A stretch of 64,000 nt of DNA. Origin: Ooceraea biroi (lineage: Eukaryota > Arthropoda > Insecta > Hymenoptera > Formicidae). The stretch is taken from contig NC_039510.1 of NCBI RefSeq assembly GCF_003672135.1, forward strand, positions 10,540,001 through 10,604,000, written 5' to 3'. The notes under the pieces were generated by a model. That model did no database searches, was not told the origin of the DNA, and saw only the letters and a program-made list of their open reading frames with translations. The translations under genes and the position numbers were made by a program. Within the stretch, counting starts at the first letter, position 1, and each line of letters begins with the position of its first letter. This document shows, one piece after another, positions 26,471-39,216 of this stretch.

Positions 26471-26482
26471 CTTTATATATAT
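26471..26482 (-). promoter_or_regulatory. TATA box candidate for the 26.4-kb promoter
   Basis: The minus strand reads ATATATATAAAG, followed by GGTCCC, inside otherwise GC-rich DNA. It stands about 30 bp upstream of an initiator-like TCATTA (26443-26438). Confidence 0.4.
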
Positions 26483-26515
26483 GGGAAGCCGCTGTGCTTT
26501 CGATGGGGGATGAGG

Positions 26516-26575
26516 GAGAGAGACCAGACGAGAGAGCATGCGAGAGAAAGAGAGAGAAAGAGAAAGAGAGAGGGT
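26516..26575. repeat. GA-rich low-complexity tract
   Basis: Imperfect GAGA/GAAAGAGA run just upstream of the candidate TATA promoter. GAGA tracts are frequent in insect promoters, where GAGA factor can bind. Several long open frames in this interval are by-products of the repeat. Confidence 0.6.
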
Positions 26576-26949
26576 GGGCGCACAGGTGGCCGCTCGAAAG
26601 CGGCCACGCGGTCATGGGGCGCAAGCGTCCTCTTCTTGCCCTGCCCCCGTTCATCCCTGCAACTTTGCCACCCTCTCGCGCCGAGATAACGGGAGGTGGA
26701 AGAACTTGCTTGCTGCTGGTGACGCGCACGAATTCTCTTCCCCGTGATCGTCTTCATTAAGAAATCGTTTTGATACGCTCGATCGCGGGCGTTGATGACG
26801 CAACGCCGAGTCACGATATTCGACAAAATAGTTTCCTGATCGATGTCGATGTTTTTACGGAACAAGAAGTGCGTACATAGATAAATAAATATACACGTAC
26901 GCGAGAAAGTTGAGACCGGCAACAAGAATTCAGAAATTTGTCGTGACAA

Positions 26950-29900
26950 GAAGAAGGTCTATCAATTTTTCAAAAGGTCACAAGAGTTTTCTTTAGTATG
27001 ATTGTGGTGTCGCGGGGTGGATGGCAAATTCGTATATTTCGTGAACGTGATGTATGTCACATTTATCTTCTTGGGTGAAAATGTCATGCAAATAATTATG
27101 TTTTTTAATAATTAAGATATACAGAACATTTTTCTGTCTAAATATCCTTTTGGTCGCATGAGTACCTACAGAGTGCAAACTAAAAAAAACAATGTGGTAG
27201 TTATCAAATTTAATTATTAAATAAGATATAAGATAAAACTTTTTTATTTTGAAATTTTATTAATACATTCTTAACTTAACAATTTAAGAAGTTGTTAAAT
27301 TTTCTTAGCTAAACTTTATTAAATCTTATTAATATATTTAATAATTCAGTAATCTTGACAAATAAAGATGTCGCAAAAAATTTTTGCCATAAAAATATTT
27401 CCCCAAATCTAGTTAATTTGTATTTATCTTTTCTTTATAGATACCTTTCATTATTCTTCTTATCTTTCAATGTAATTACATTTCCAGGTTTAGACTTTCT
27501 AAACCACGCACTAAGGCAACACAATTTCCAGATTTTAAAACCGAAATAACACGAAGAGACTACTTTCATAAATCACTATTACATCACGGTGACATTTTCG
27601 CGTGGAACGCCTGCGACGTCACAATTATTGTAAAATCCGAGCATTTCAAAAAATCTTGCATTTGAAAATGAACCGCGCGAACTGGTTATTCTATTATGCA
27701 TGGTCCTTACTAGAGAAAACCATTTTCATTAAGGACTCCTTACTACAATGCGGCAGTCGCACGTAGTCCGTTACGCGCGGTTTTTATCTTAACGAGATCG
27801 TCCGCGACGTCTTTTTTAATTTGGTGCCGTATGAGAGAGAATCTTACTTGGCAATGCGTAGCGCATCAATGTTTTTCAGATGCCCGACGAGAAATAAAAG
27901 GATTTTTCACGTGCATAAAATAAGGCCTACGTCGTGATTAGTGGATTAGTTCGAGGGCAAGCAAAAATTTCTATAAAAAATTGTACTATACAAATTCTTC
28001 AATTTTGCATTATTAGTTTATTGATTGATAAATCAAATAGCGTATTTATATCGATTATTTATGCAAATTATGCACAAATTGCTAGATAATATCGCATAAA
28101 TCAAAAGTTAGGTATTTCTACAAATGATACTAAAGAAGCCACTAAATGGTGACATATACTTTAAATGTATTTAAAATGTAGTCATATATATAAATTTTAG
28201 ATATTAAAAGAATACTATCTACATTTAAATTTAAATATTGAATGAATTAAAAGCGACAATATTTCACTGCAATAATCAATTTGTGTATTCAAAGACGATT
28301 TATTTATTTAACGAAACAATTTCTCTCGTTTTAGAGATAATCTTTTGTTATATTTTAAAAATACTTTGATACTCTCTTTCAATATTTTTTTTAATGCTAT
28401 AAATTAATAAAAATAATATTGTTGCGACGTGTGTTTTTCTTTTCACCTCTTTCTCTTGTTATTTAAACCTGTATTGTACTTTTTAGTTGCTTGCCAATTG
28501 CACGCGGGATTGCGTGCATACAACACCGGGACAGATCAAAATTGTTATTTATTTCGGCGCAGCTCACTGTCGATCTATATTCTTTATCCCTTCTTCTATG
28601 CGTATTTCACTTGCACCCATGCACGAATATCTAAATTGGAAATCTGCATTGAAAAACTTCACTGTGTTTTCAAGTTCTTTTCATGTGGAAAATTTGCTTG
28701 TCAAATCACCGAGAAATGAAAATCTCTAGTCTCTCAATTTTGACAATCCTAAAATAATATCTTGCAAAACTGTCGCAATCTCTTCAATCATTAACTTACT
28801 CGTGGTTATATTATATAGTTTTTTATTTTGCTTCATTGAAATAAGATACACGTTATTTGTATTATATGTAATGTATAGTTTATGTTATAATAATCTGTAT
28901 TATTTATCGATTATGTTAGCGATCAATGTTCAACTATACCATCACTACTGCACACTTCTATTATAATAATATGTATTAATAAATTTTATATCTTAATAAT
29001 TTTATATCTAATATAATTTAAGTCTACTTTTACATTCATTATTAAGTGTCATTCTTAATTCATGATTATAAAAGCTTATCTCTTGGAATCCTTCGCTTTT
29101 AAAATTCGAGTGTGATTTAGTCGATTTAAAGTTTTGTTTTCTCAATTTATCATAATTTTATAAGTATCCAAATTTGTCATATATTAGACAATTGCATTAT
29201 ATTTCTCTGTTAAAATAAATTTTCCAGTTTTAATTATTTAGTTTGAAATATATTTAATTTTACTCTAATCTCATTAATTCTTTAATGCTTCTACGAAATA
29301 TCTCTATAATTACTTGGCTGAGCTTTTAATAAAAAGATCGATTTGAGATTTGTCGGAGAATATCTTTCTACAAATGATTTACATCTGTCAGAAGCTACTC
29401 TGTAATAACAATGAGAAAATGCTCGTGAATTTGACAATTATTATCCGTTTATCAAACTGCATGAGCGATCAAGTATTTCTCATTTAGTCTTTGAAACCAA
29501 ATTAACCCTTTTCATTATCTCGTCTTTGAAGACTATTTTGTTTCCGCAGAAAGCAGACAAGCATTAACCGACAAAATAATCTCGGAATTTCATAATTAAT
29601 AAATCTCAGTATACAAGACAATATTTTACAAAATACATATAAATAGTCTCTTTTCTAATAGTAATTAAAAATGCAAATTACATATAATTAGAAAATGTTT
29701 AACTTAGGCTCATAAAAATATTTTCCATATATTTTCTACATAAAAATGTCAAATAAAGTATAATTATAAAATAACCTTGTAAAAATTCTAATACATATTT
29801 GGACAAAAAATAAAGAAACAATTAAAATCTTTAGTTTTTAATTAACTTTATAAAAATTTTATCACAATACAGTTAAGTTCAACGGTTTTATCATGAAAAA

Positions 29901-32900
29901 ATTAAGTAAACGTTAATGGTTTTCCCACTGTAATACAAATCTTAAAAAACATTCTGCTGAACCCCAAGGAAATTGATGTGAGTGGCAGCCTCGAAAGTGT
30001 CTGACAATTAGCGTGATAAGTTTACAAATATCTAATAATATTAAATCTAATAATAATTTACTGAGAGGTGAGTCGCATAAATAATGCAAACGTGTAATTA
30101 TTTATCTGTAAGACGGAGGTTAATTAATTATTTTGACGTTATTATCTTAATATTCTGTTTTTAAAGATTTATGTAAGAGTAATTATAAGATTACAAATAT
30201 TATATATCGTAAACTTGAGAACGCATTAAAAACGTTGCCAACAGAATATTTAACATTTACAGTACGTTCGTGTATACACAACGTAAATCTTCTGCATTTT
30301 TTTTAATGCTTTAGTGACCTATGGCTTTGAAGTAGGTACATCTGTAGTTTCTACAAACATTTGAGAACAGTTTTTTAGCAAGAGTTTATTACTCATTATC
30401 TTACGAAATGTTAAATTATGCAAATAACAATTATCTTTTCCTTCTAATTTGTTGACAAGAAGGTAGCATTGAAAAAATGAACATGTTAAAAAAATTGATT
30501 TTAGAAGTACTAACTAAAATTTTTATTGTAACTATCACTTTGGGCCGGACTGTGTACTTATTTACACTTTAAGCTTATTTTACATTTTTGCGAGATAAAC
30601 CTAGATCGAAAAACAAGCATTTTATATGAATTTTATTTAAATGAGAAGATGATGAACAAAACACTTGCTTATATTATTATATACATTATATAAATATTTA
30701 TATATAATAAATATACAATTATATAAATTATTGTATAAGAAAAAATGCATTACATAATGCATCCAAATAAAATTTATTAAGTTCACTATATTACACATAA
30801 AATATATATTATAAAGATACGTACAGACTTAATTTGAGCACAAATTGCGAGACTAAAGAATTTATTCTCAAAATGAATATTTCTTATCTCAATAATTAAT
30901 TTGTGTTTTTGTTTTGGGAAGGAGAGAGGAGTAATAGGTTTGGAAGAGTTAAGAAATTATTAAGAGCTAATAACAATTCTGTAAGAGCAATCATGATGAT
31001 AGATTACAGCGCTCACTTTTAATCAGGCTGATGAGCGAAGTAGTTGGATGAAATAGTTAAATTACTTTCGCAGTAATAGTTAAATCGATGGACATTAAAA
31101 AAACCTCACGCAAGCACGGGCGTTAATAACTTTCGGAACAAATCTCTTTTGAGATTCTTGTCCCGCGTTGTCGTTAAACTATGCGCTGTATCTTACACGA
31201 AATAGCTTGCGCTCGTGATAAGTATGGTAACGAGAAACGTTCAATTTGCAGTCATAAATCAAGCATCCTTTGCGAAAGTTACTCGTTTTTCTATTTGCCG
31301 TGCGGCCGTAGGAAAAAAAGATCTTTCTAAAGTTTTAATATCGCTTCACAGCTTCTTCAAGTAACGTATATTCCACCATTTTCTCGCTTTCTCGTTTTTC
31401 TCAATTAAACTGACGGTGCTCGATTCCCTGATGCGAATAATCCGGAAAATAATTTCGACATACACGTGTCGTTAATCTACACCGCACGCGTTTTCGTATT
31501 GTCACCACTCATATTAATCGTATGGCCGCAAGGTCAGAGGTGCTATTTTTTATCGGTGCCTAACATTTTCTCGCGCCACATGTTTTCCCAGTTTTGTATA
31601 GAACATGGCGAGGCCATCAATTTCTTTAATTAATCACCAAGAAAATTGCGGTAGATCCTAACAGGAGACATTCGGAAAAGCGTTATATTGAAGGAACGCT
31701 TAGAACGGTGATTGGAATACGCGTCGCCGTTGTGTAAAATAAAGTTACAAGGGGATATTGGTACTATCGCTTTCCTTAATCCGGAAATTGAAGTAAAAGA
31801 AGAGAAATCGATGTCGGATTACGGTAAAACTCACGCGATAAATCAGCGCGCAGTGGAACGCTTTAAAATCGATCCGGCGCTTTCGCTCTCAGTTTACTTT
31901 AACTCCTTCGCGAACGAAAATCCATCGTATGTACCAACAATCTCGTTACCTTCGTTAACACGAAGCTCACCTTTTACTCGCGCATTAACGTGCAATAATT
32001 TATTAAAACACGATTAACCAGAACGTGTATGGACTGTTGTGCGTTCGATTGTCAAAATCATCTCTTAATGTTTCAACGATACAATAAACGTATGAATAAA
32101 ATTGCATTAAAAGTGCTTGCGTTCGCATGGGATATCAGTGCTGAAATGCACTTATTCTTTATTATTATATCGCACCCTTGTAACAGCCTTGTAATAGACA
32201 TGTGTAAAATCAAAGTTTGCGCCCAACTTTTTCTCACGAGCAGAGATGATCTCTGTTCGCGCAAAAACACGTTGTCAGAGGGAAGATCATTCTCTACGCG
32301 CGTTGTTTGCAACGCATGCTCGTGGTGAACGGATTAAAATCGACTTTTGTCAGTAACGCCACGGAATAACGCAACAGCGGAATACAGCCGGGGCGATTCC
32401 GCTCTGTCCGCTCTGTTCCGCGCATATCTCTCTGCTCTGTAGAAATAATTCCATATTTAAATATTGAGTTATCGTCGTCGAGTTGGGCGCAGGCGATGAC
32501 GACGCGCGCCGCGAGCATCGAAAATAACAACGCGCACGATTTACAATGCAAATGACTTGGGCCGCGACTTGGGTCGTAAAAGTGACTGGTTCAGTCGTTC
32601 AAATTTAATGTAATCCGCCGGCGGGCTGTCGCGAGCGACGCAGATCCCTCATAAACGCTTCCCTTCGAACTCGGCTCGTCCGTCCGTTACACCCGGATAC
32701 GAAGGGGTAGCATTGTCACGTCCAGACGTGAGTCCACCGCGACATCGCAGAGATCGTCGGTTGATGCTCGCTCAAAATTAATATATCATTACGTCGTAGG
32801 TGTTTCCGTGAAAATTAACGAGGGCAATTAACGCCTGGTTGATTAATTTATCGTCCCGAGGGCAAAATTTACGCGAGACCGTTGCAAGCCGCGAGATTCG

Positions 32901-35900
32901 CTGTTCTTCGGCAACCGCTCATTTGATAGATCAGAATGGCGTTAATAAAGCGACGGATGCGGAGAGAAAGAGACAGAGAATCAATCACGATAATTATCAC
33001 TCTCGAATAAATATAGCACTTTGACACAAGTATTAAAAATATTATAGTAGAGTCGTTTTATTTACTATCGATTTGTTATCGATTTGATGATATCTGCCAG
33101 ATAATTGTCACGTTTAACAGCTTTGTAGCAATTTATCCACGAAAAATATTTCAACGTTTACATTCACCTTTGACGTTACAATTAACCTGAATTGACCGAT
33201 CGTATCGCAGGATAAACGACGAAATACTCAGTCGATTTTAAAATTTAATTACAGTACTGCGTACAATGTATTTATGAATTATTTTCTTTAGAATATTTTG
33301 CAAAATAAAAATTATTAAATTTTTATATTCGACCATATATTAAATAACATGATTCATGTCCCAAGGCGACGTAAATATTAAAGCGCATTTGAAAACGCTG
33401 GTGGGAATATAAAATTGTTAGTATACGGGAAACAGCGATTAACTTTTTGAATGACATGGTGCAAACATTTTAAGCAGACATAACGTTCACGCGGAATTCT
33501 TTCGTATCGTATTCATAATCTAGCGAATAAAATTCTCCGTCATATTTAACGTAATCTGAAAATATTTTTTTTTGATATTTTTTAGCTAAAGAGATCGTTG
33601 GAACATGCGTTTTGTATAAAGTTCATAGTTGAGACCGCACTTGTTGTTAAACGAAAATGTTTACGCAGCGTGCAGATGACAAACAATTCTATCGACGGCA
33701 TAATTAATGGTATACGGTAAATTATACGAACGATAATATATCTTGGAGCAATAATTTCCTCATTATCATTTTAGCTAAAAAACAAAATTAACGTTTCGTG
33801 TCCATCGAGTGCGCATCACGAGACGTAATTACGTAACAAACGTACAATTTGTTTCCAGCTCCTAAAGAACATGATTGCGAAGAAAATAAGAAAGTATAAC
33901 TGTGCAGAAAGAATATTGTCGACGTGATTGCGCGGTGTGTCATTATTCAAACTGCTTATTTACTCACAATCAGCATATTAGGCGTAATCACACGTAATGA
34001 CGCTCACGATACTCTAGGTCGCATCATCATCATACAATACGATGACATAATTAATAATGCGTCGTGTGGAGAGCGAACAGTGTTGCAGACGCAGTGGTTT
34101 CTGCGGGTAGGACATTACAACGGTTTAACGAATCAATCGCGGCATGCTAATCGCCGCCACATCATTACCAATTGGCCAAATGTAGTTTGCTGATATTTAC
34201 GCACAAACATACTACGCGCAAACACGACCGCGCGGATTTCGATGTTCAAAATTCAAATACCTTATCAGATCAATGAGATTTCGTCGGAGTAAACACCGTA
34301 AGATCCAACGACGCAAATCAGATGGAATAAAATTTGACGAATTAAAAATTCCACGTTGGCGGAAAGCGGAGGACGAAAAGTATACTCTTGCACTTGTTGT
34401 GACGAATGCAAAAATGCAAATATCACTCGGCTTTCTGACAGTGCTTCAACTATCTTAACTGTTTGAAGTGCAAGGCTCCCAAGCTGGGAACTTTCTTCAT
34501 TCTCGACGCCGTATTCGCGGCAGGTGGTTAGTTCAACTTTGACTTAATACAAAAATTCATCTGTCCAACTTGCTATAACCCTATGCAATTTAAATGAGAC
34601 ATGAAGAGGCGTGAATTTAAATGCATATTTGATTCTCGGCGTTTGCGGTAAGTGTTGCAAAGTATTTTCTCGCCGAGATTCAGAAGCATATTCTGATTTT
34701 GACCGAGATTTCAACAAATAATTGAACGGTCGTTACATCAATTATTTGTTATATGAATTTCAATATACATTTTATTCTTTACACTATAACTGCAATTAGT
34801 TATTACAAATAACTACAAATAGAAGATAGCAGGGTAAAAGAATAGAATTAACAAGACAGAAAAAGAAAATTTCTAAAGAGAAAAAATATATATATATAAA
34901 ACCTGAGAAAAGAAACACGAATATTTAATATAAAACTAGATGATACACACAAAATCAACATACAAAAATTCATCAAGCGTCCAATTACAGCGAAACAAGT
35001 TCTATAAATGTAAAAAAAAGTTTGCTCATTAGAAGAAAGACAAATTAATTTGCGCTCGGGTTTAAAAACAGAAGCGAAAGAATGTCCATCCTAAGCAAAT
35101 AAAATCATTATTTGATTTTCATTTTTCTTCTCTTTGTACTCGACATGTGTGTTTTCGAACATCTCAAGTTACTACAAACATTCTCGTATTCTATTATGGC
35201 TTAATTAAAGTACTTGATACGCATTATCGTCTCAGAATACATAATTGTTCGAATGCAAGGGTGAAGTTAAGAGATATAAAATAAATAGCGGCCACATATG
35301 ACGCGTGTATTCAAGGATAACACACAAAGGATCGCGATCAAGCGTCAGAATCCACTCGATTGCCTCCGCTGCTAATGTCTGAATAAACATATCCGTTTCA
35401 GTAATGGGGACATTGATTGATCGTACGTGCAGTATGCGACGAAGGTGCTTCAGATTCAAGCAGAATGTACGGAGCGGCGAGTTATCATCACCATTTTTTT
35501 TCATCTTGGATTAGAGAGACGACTATGGAAAATATAAAATCTTCACATTGCCATATCTCAATGCTTTACATCAGGACTTGTCAAATTAGAGTTCACAACC
35601 TCAGAGTCGCGGAAACATTAAGATATTATTTTTTGCATAAATATAATTAGATAACTTTTTAGTTTTTATCTCTATAAATCTTGTTTCTACATTTAGTTAC
35701 TATTAAATTACGATTGAAAACTGCGTATACAATATTAGTAACTATTTTATGACATTGAATGAACAGTCGCGAAAAAATTTGTCTGATTCAAAGGGGTTGC
35801 AGGTGAAAAAAAAGCTTGAATAACTCTGCTCTACATCATGAAACAACTTTTTTTATTTGCATTCGCTTTTACGATACCGTTTTATCAAAAGCATTCCTCG

Positions 35901-38400
35901 CGTGTACGGTTCTCGTAACCGCACAAGTCAATTGTTTTGCTCGTCTCCGTTTATATTGTTTCCGTTTACCCTTTCGGATCGCGTGTGCCAATAACGATAC
36001 ACGAAGTTCCGCTGACAAAAACGGGAACGAATTTTCCACCCACGAAATCGCTCGTTCACGCGTCGGAGGCGAGGGTTGCGTAGTTGGGAACGCGAGATCG
36101 CCGCAAGCAACGAAGAGTGAAATTCTGCGTCGCTCGGCGAAAGGGTCGATTCATCGAAAGGGGTGACGCTGATAACGCGACCGTTGTGAATGTCGCCGAA
36201 CGCGATACCGGACGGAAATCGCACCCTCCACGATCGGCTTTATCGTACGTTATACAAACTTCGTCCGCGCGCTCACCAATACCTAATCACCAAGTGATAA
36301 AACACACTACTCCGAGAGAATGGTCTCTCTCTCTCCCTCTCTCGTTCCGCATTCTGCCATATGTCCATGTGTGACCGTAAACGTCCGCTTGATACGCACG
36401 AGAATGCGTCAATGCGTTTACATTCGTTGATGAAAAGCTCTTCCAATACCAAATGCTAACGCTCGACTCGATTGACCTGTTGCAAGTCTCTGCGTGCGAA
36501 GGCTTTTGGATATAATCAAACGTTTGCGCAAATGGATTAACAAGTTAATAAATTAACGTTACTTCAAATAATTTAAAATAAAGAAATTTGCGCGCTAAGA
36601 TTTTAGGTATCTAAGTAACACATAATATTCCAGAAAATAAATCTAGATGAATGTTTTCATTGAACTTGTCAAGATATTTCATGTTGAATGAGACATTTGT
36701 AATAGATAACAACTTATCTCGATACTTTCTTTAATGAGAAATTAAATTTATTAATTGCGACAAATATGCTGTTGAGATTAACATCGAGAGTTTTAAATCC
36801 CTGTATAACATTTTAATATGTACAATGCATGTATGTACGATAAGTAAGATACAGCGATAAGTACGTGATAAGCAGCGTATAAATTTAGTTTAATCAATGG
36901 CAATAAATAAAAAATAAAATAGTCCATGCTATCTAATCATTGATTACATGAGAACGAGTTATCACTAATCGGTATGAATATATAAGCCGTAACTTCCGAT
37001 TGATTCTATCACCCACTTGGCAAGTCGCGATAATTCAATATAATTAAAAAGAGTAACATGCATCCTGTTTGCTAAATTGTCGATTAACGAAAGAGAGAGA
37101 GAGAGACACACACACACCTCATACGCTGTGTTATTTCCTCCCAACTTTATCAAACCCTTGATTATTGATTAACGAAGAGGAGAAAATGCAAATCCTGCGC
37201 CACATGTTCTAAATGTAATTTTTAATTCTATAAATAAAATTCTAAAATATTTAAGTTTATTTAAAATACATTAGTTTTTTTCATTCATTGTAAAAGATGA
37301 TAAATAATATAGCTCAAATTTTGATTTAGTACTACAAGATAAATAAATTATTTAAAAAATGTCTGTATATGACTAATAATATATAATATCTACTAGACTA
37401 AATTGCTTCATGTACATGTTATATAACTTTAATCGAATCTAATTTGAGAATTTGTACTCGTGTCATGCTAGTTTTAACACAGGATTATTTTAGCTCGTAT
37501 TTCTGTTATTTGTCGAATTATCGTCGTGCTATCGCAAAAGAATAAATGTGTCTCCTTGCGTCTGCTTGTAAGATTGACCATGATTACACGTCACTTGTCT
37601 TCCTGTGCAACACCTTCAAGAACACCATGTGTTTGCACTTTCCATCACTATATCTACAATACCAGGAATTGATATCGCTTATAGGTGCGACAAAACAAAG
37701 ATGCTTTATGCGATCTATTACACCTCCGCGTTTCTTCATTAGCAATGAAATCGCAAGAATGTAAACAAGTGATGTAACAAAGTGTATAATAATTTATTCA
37801 TCGAATAAATTATTATACATTTTAGAAATAAATTCCTACAATATATATATGTAGTGTGTGTATAATTACACACAAATAATAATTCATTATTAATAATGAA
37901 TATAGATATTATAAAAAATTAAGCAAGTTAATGTTACTTTTTATATGCGTATATTTAATTTTAACGTTAAAATTTGTTGTGCACGGCTTGAAATGCAAAA
38001 CAAATTGCATTACTCTTTTCAATCAAGTCTAATAAAATACGGTTTGCTTGATAACAGCAAATAATTCGCCAATCTTAGAATGTCGATGTCATGCAAGTGT
38101 CCATCAAGTACAGTTGTACCTAATAAAACGTTCTGTGGACGTAACATGATTACAAAAATCGAGCTAATTATCGGTTTCAGTTGTTTTATAATCTCATTTA
38201 AATAATATAGTGATTTAATTACAGGTATTAATAATTTACAATAATAAATATTTGAACGTTTAGCATGTAAATACATTGGTTTTAAGGATTCTATTCTTCA
38301 ATATCTTATACGAGAATATTCCAACAATTTATGTTATAAATTATTACATAACAAATAAAGTAAAATAAACGTTTTATTTATTTCTACACAGATACTCGAA
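26950..38400. other. Long intergenic region without supported genes
   Basis: About 11 kb of AT-rich DNA between the candidate sNPF promoter and the pyruvate kinase 3' end. Two GC-richer islands stand out (about 32340-32960 and 35930-36370). They have CpG-rich text and open frames on both strands, but no splice-compatible exon, domain or known motif that I recognise. They could be enhancers or promoters of non-coding transcripts. Confidence 0.4.
37091..37117. repeat. Compound (GA)n(CA)n microsatellite
   Basis: GAGAGAGAGAGA passes directly into CACACACACACA in the intergenic region. Confidence 0.85.
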
Positions 38401-38462
38401 AATTTAACACTCAACAGTTTCTTTTAGATTAATAATTAATAATCCAAGCATCGTTTCTATAA

Positions 38463-38478
38463 TTTATTTATTTATTGT
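38463..38478 (-). terminator. Candidate pyruvate kinase poly(A) signals
   Basis: Overlapping AATAAA hexamers on the minus strand about 740 bp beyond the pyruvate kinase stop codon (39217). They would give a moderate 3'UTR. Other hexamers exist nearby. Confidence 0.4.
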
Positions 38479-39216
38479 ACACACGACGTAAACCATTGTA
38501 TCTCATAGACAACATGTCTACCTACAAATGTACCTTAATTTCTTCGCATGTTTTGTATTGTTCAAGAAAAGTAAACCTGTTTGTCTGTCGTAAAATAAAA
38601 CGATAATACTGAATTTTTTATCAATGAGATATCTTACATAACTATATGCACTAGAACTTGGAGGATGATATACAATTACGTACACGTTCGAGTATCACTC
38701 GGTAACCTTCGTGTTACATTTCTAAATCCGCGAAGATCGTGCTTTCTACACCGGTCCAGTGCGAGTTCAGTCAACAGTCCTAAAATTTAAACAGAAAATT
38801 GATTAACATAAACAGCCATTTTTATAATCGTGGAAGATGATATTGATTGCAATTTGATACAACAAACGGATAACTATACTTGAGAATCGGTTTTGGAAAT
38901 CAGATAAGAGAAAATTTGCTGGAAAACACAGACAATATTATAATCATCTTGATTGCAACATGAAGCATATTACGTATATTTCAAATATGTATATTTATAG
39001 ATCTCTCTTTTATGACATAAAAATCGTGGATTTAATTATATTAATTCACTTCTTAAGGCGATTTTCTTAAATATTGTGAATATACAGTAATAGGTGATGT
39101 TAATATTTAATAATATTAAAGTTAATATTAAAGTTCGTATCTTAGATTATTATTAGGATAAATTAAAAGGTAGGTAAGGAGATGGGTGAAGTAGGACATT
39201 ATGCAATAGGTTGACA

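Noticed and set aside
26388..26949. Several overlapping open frames of 69-158 codons on both strands
   Set aside because: They arise from the GA-rich tract and GC-rich promoter-like DNA; the proteins are Arg/Glu or Ser/Leu repeats.
35816..36374. Plus-strand frames of 116 and 96 codons
   Set aside because: They overlap other frames in a GC-rich island, show no splice context or conserved motif.
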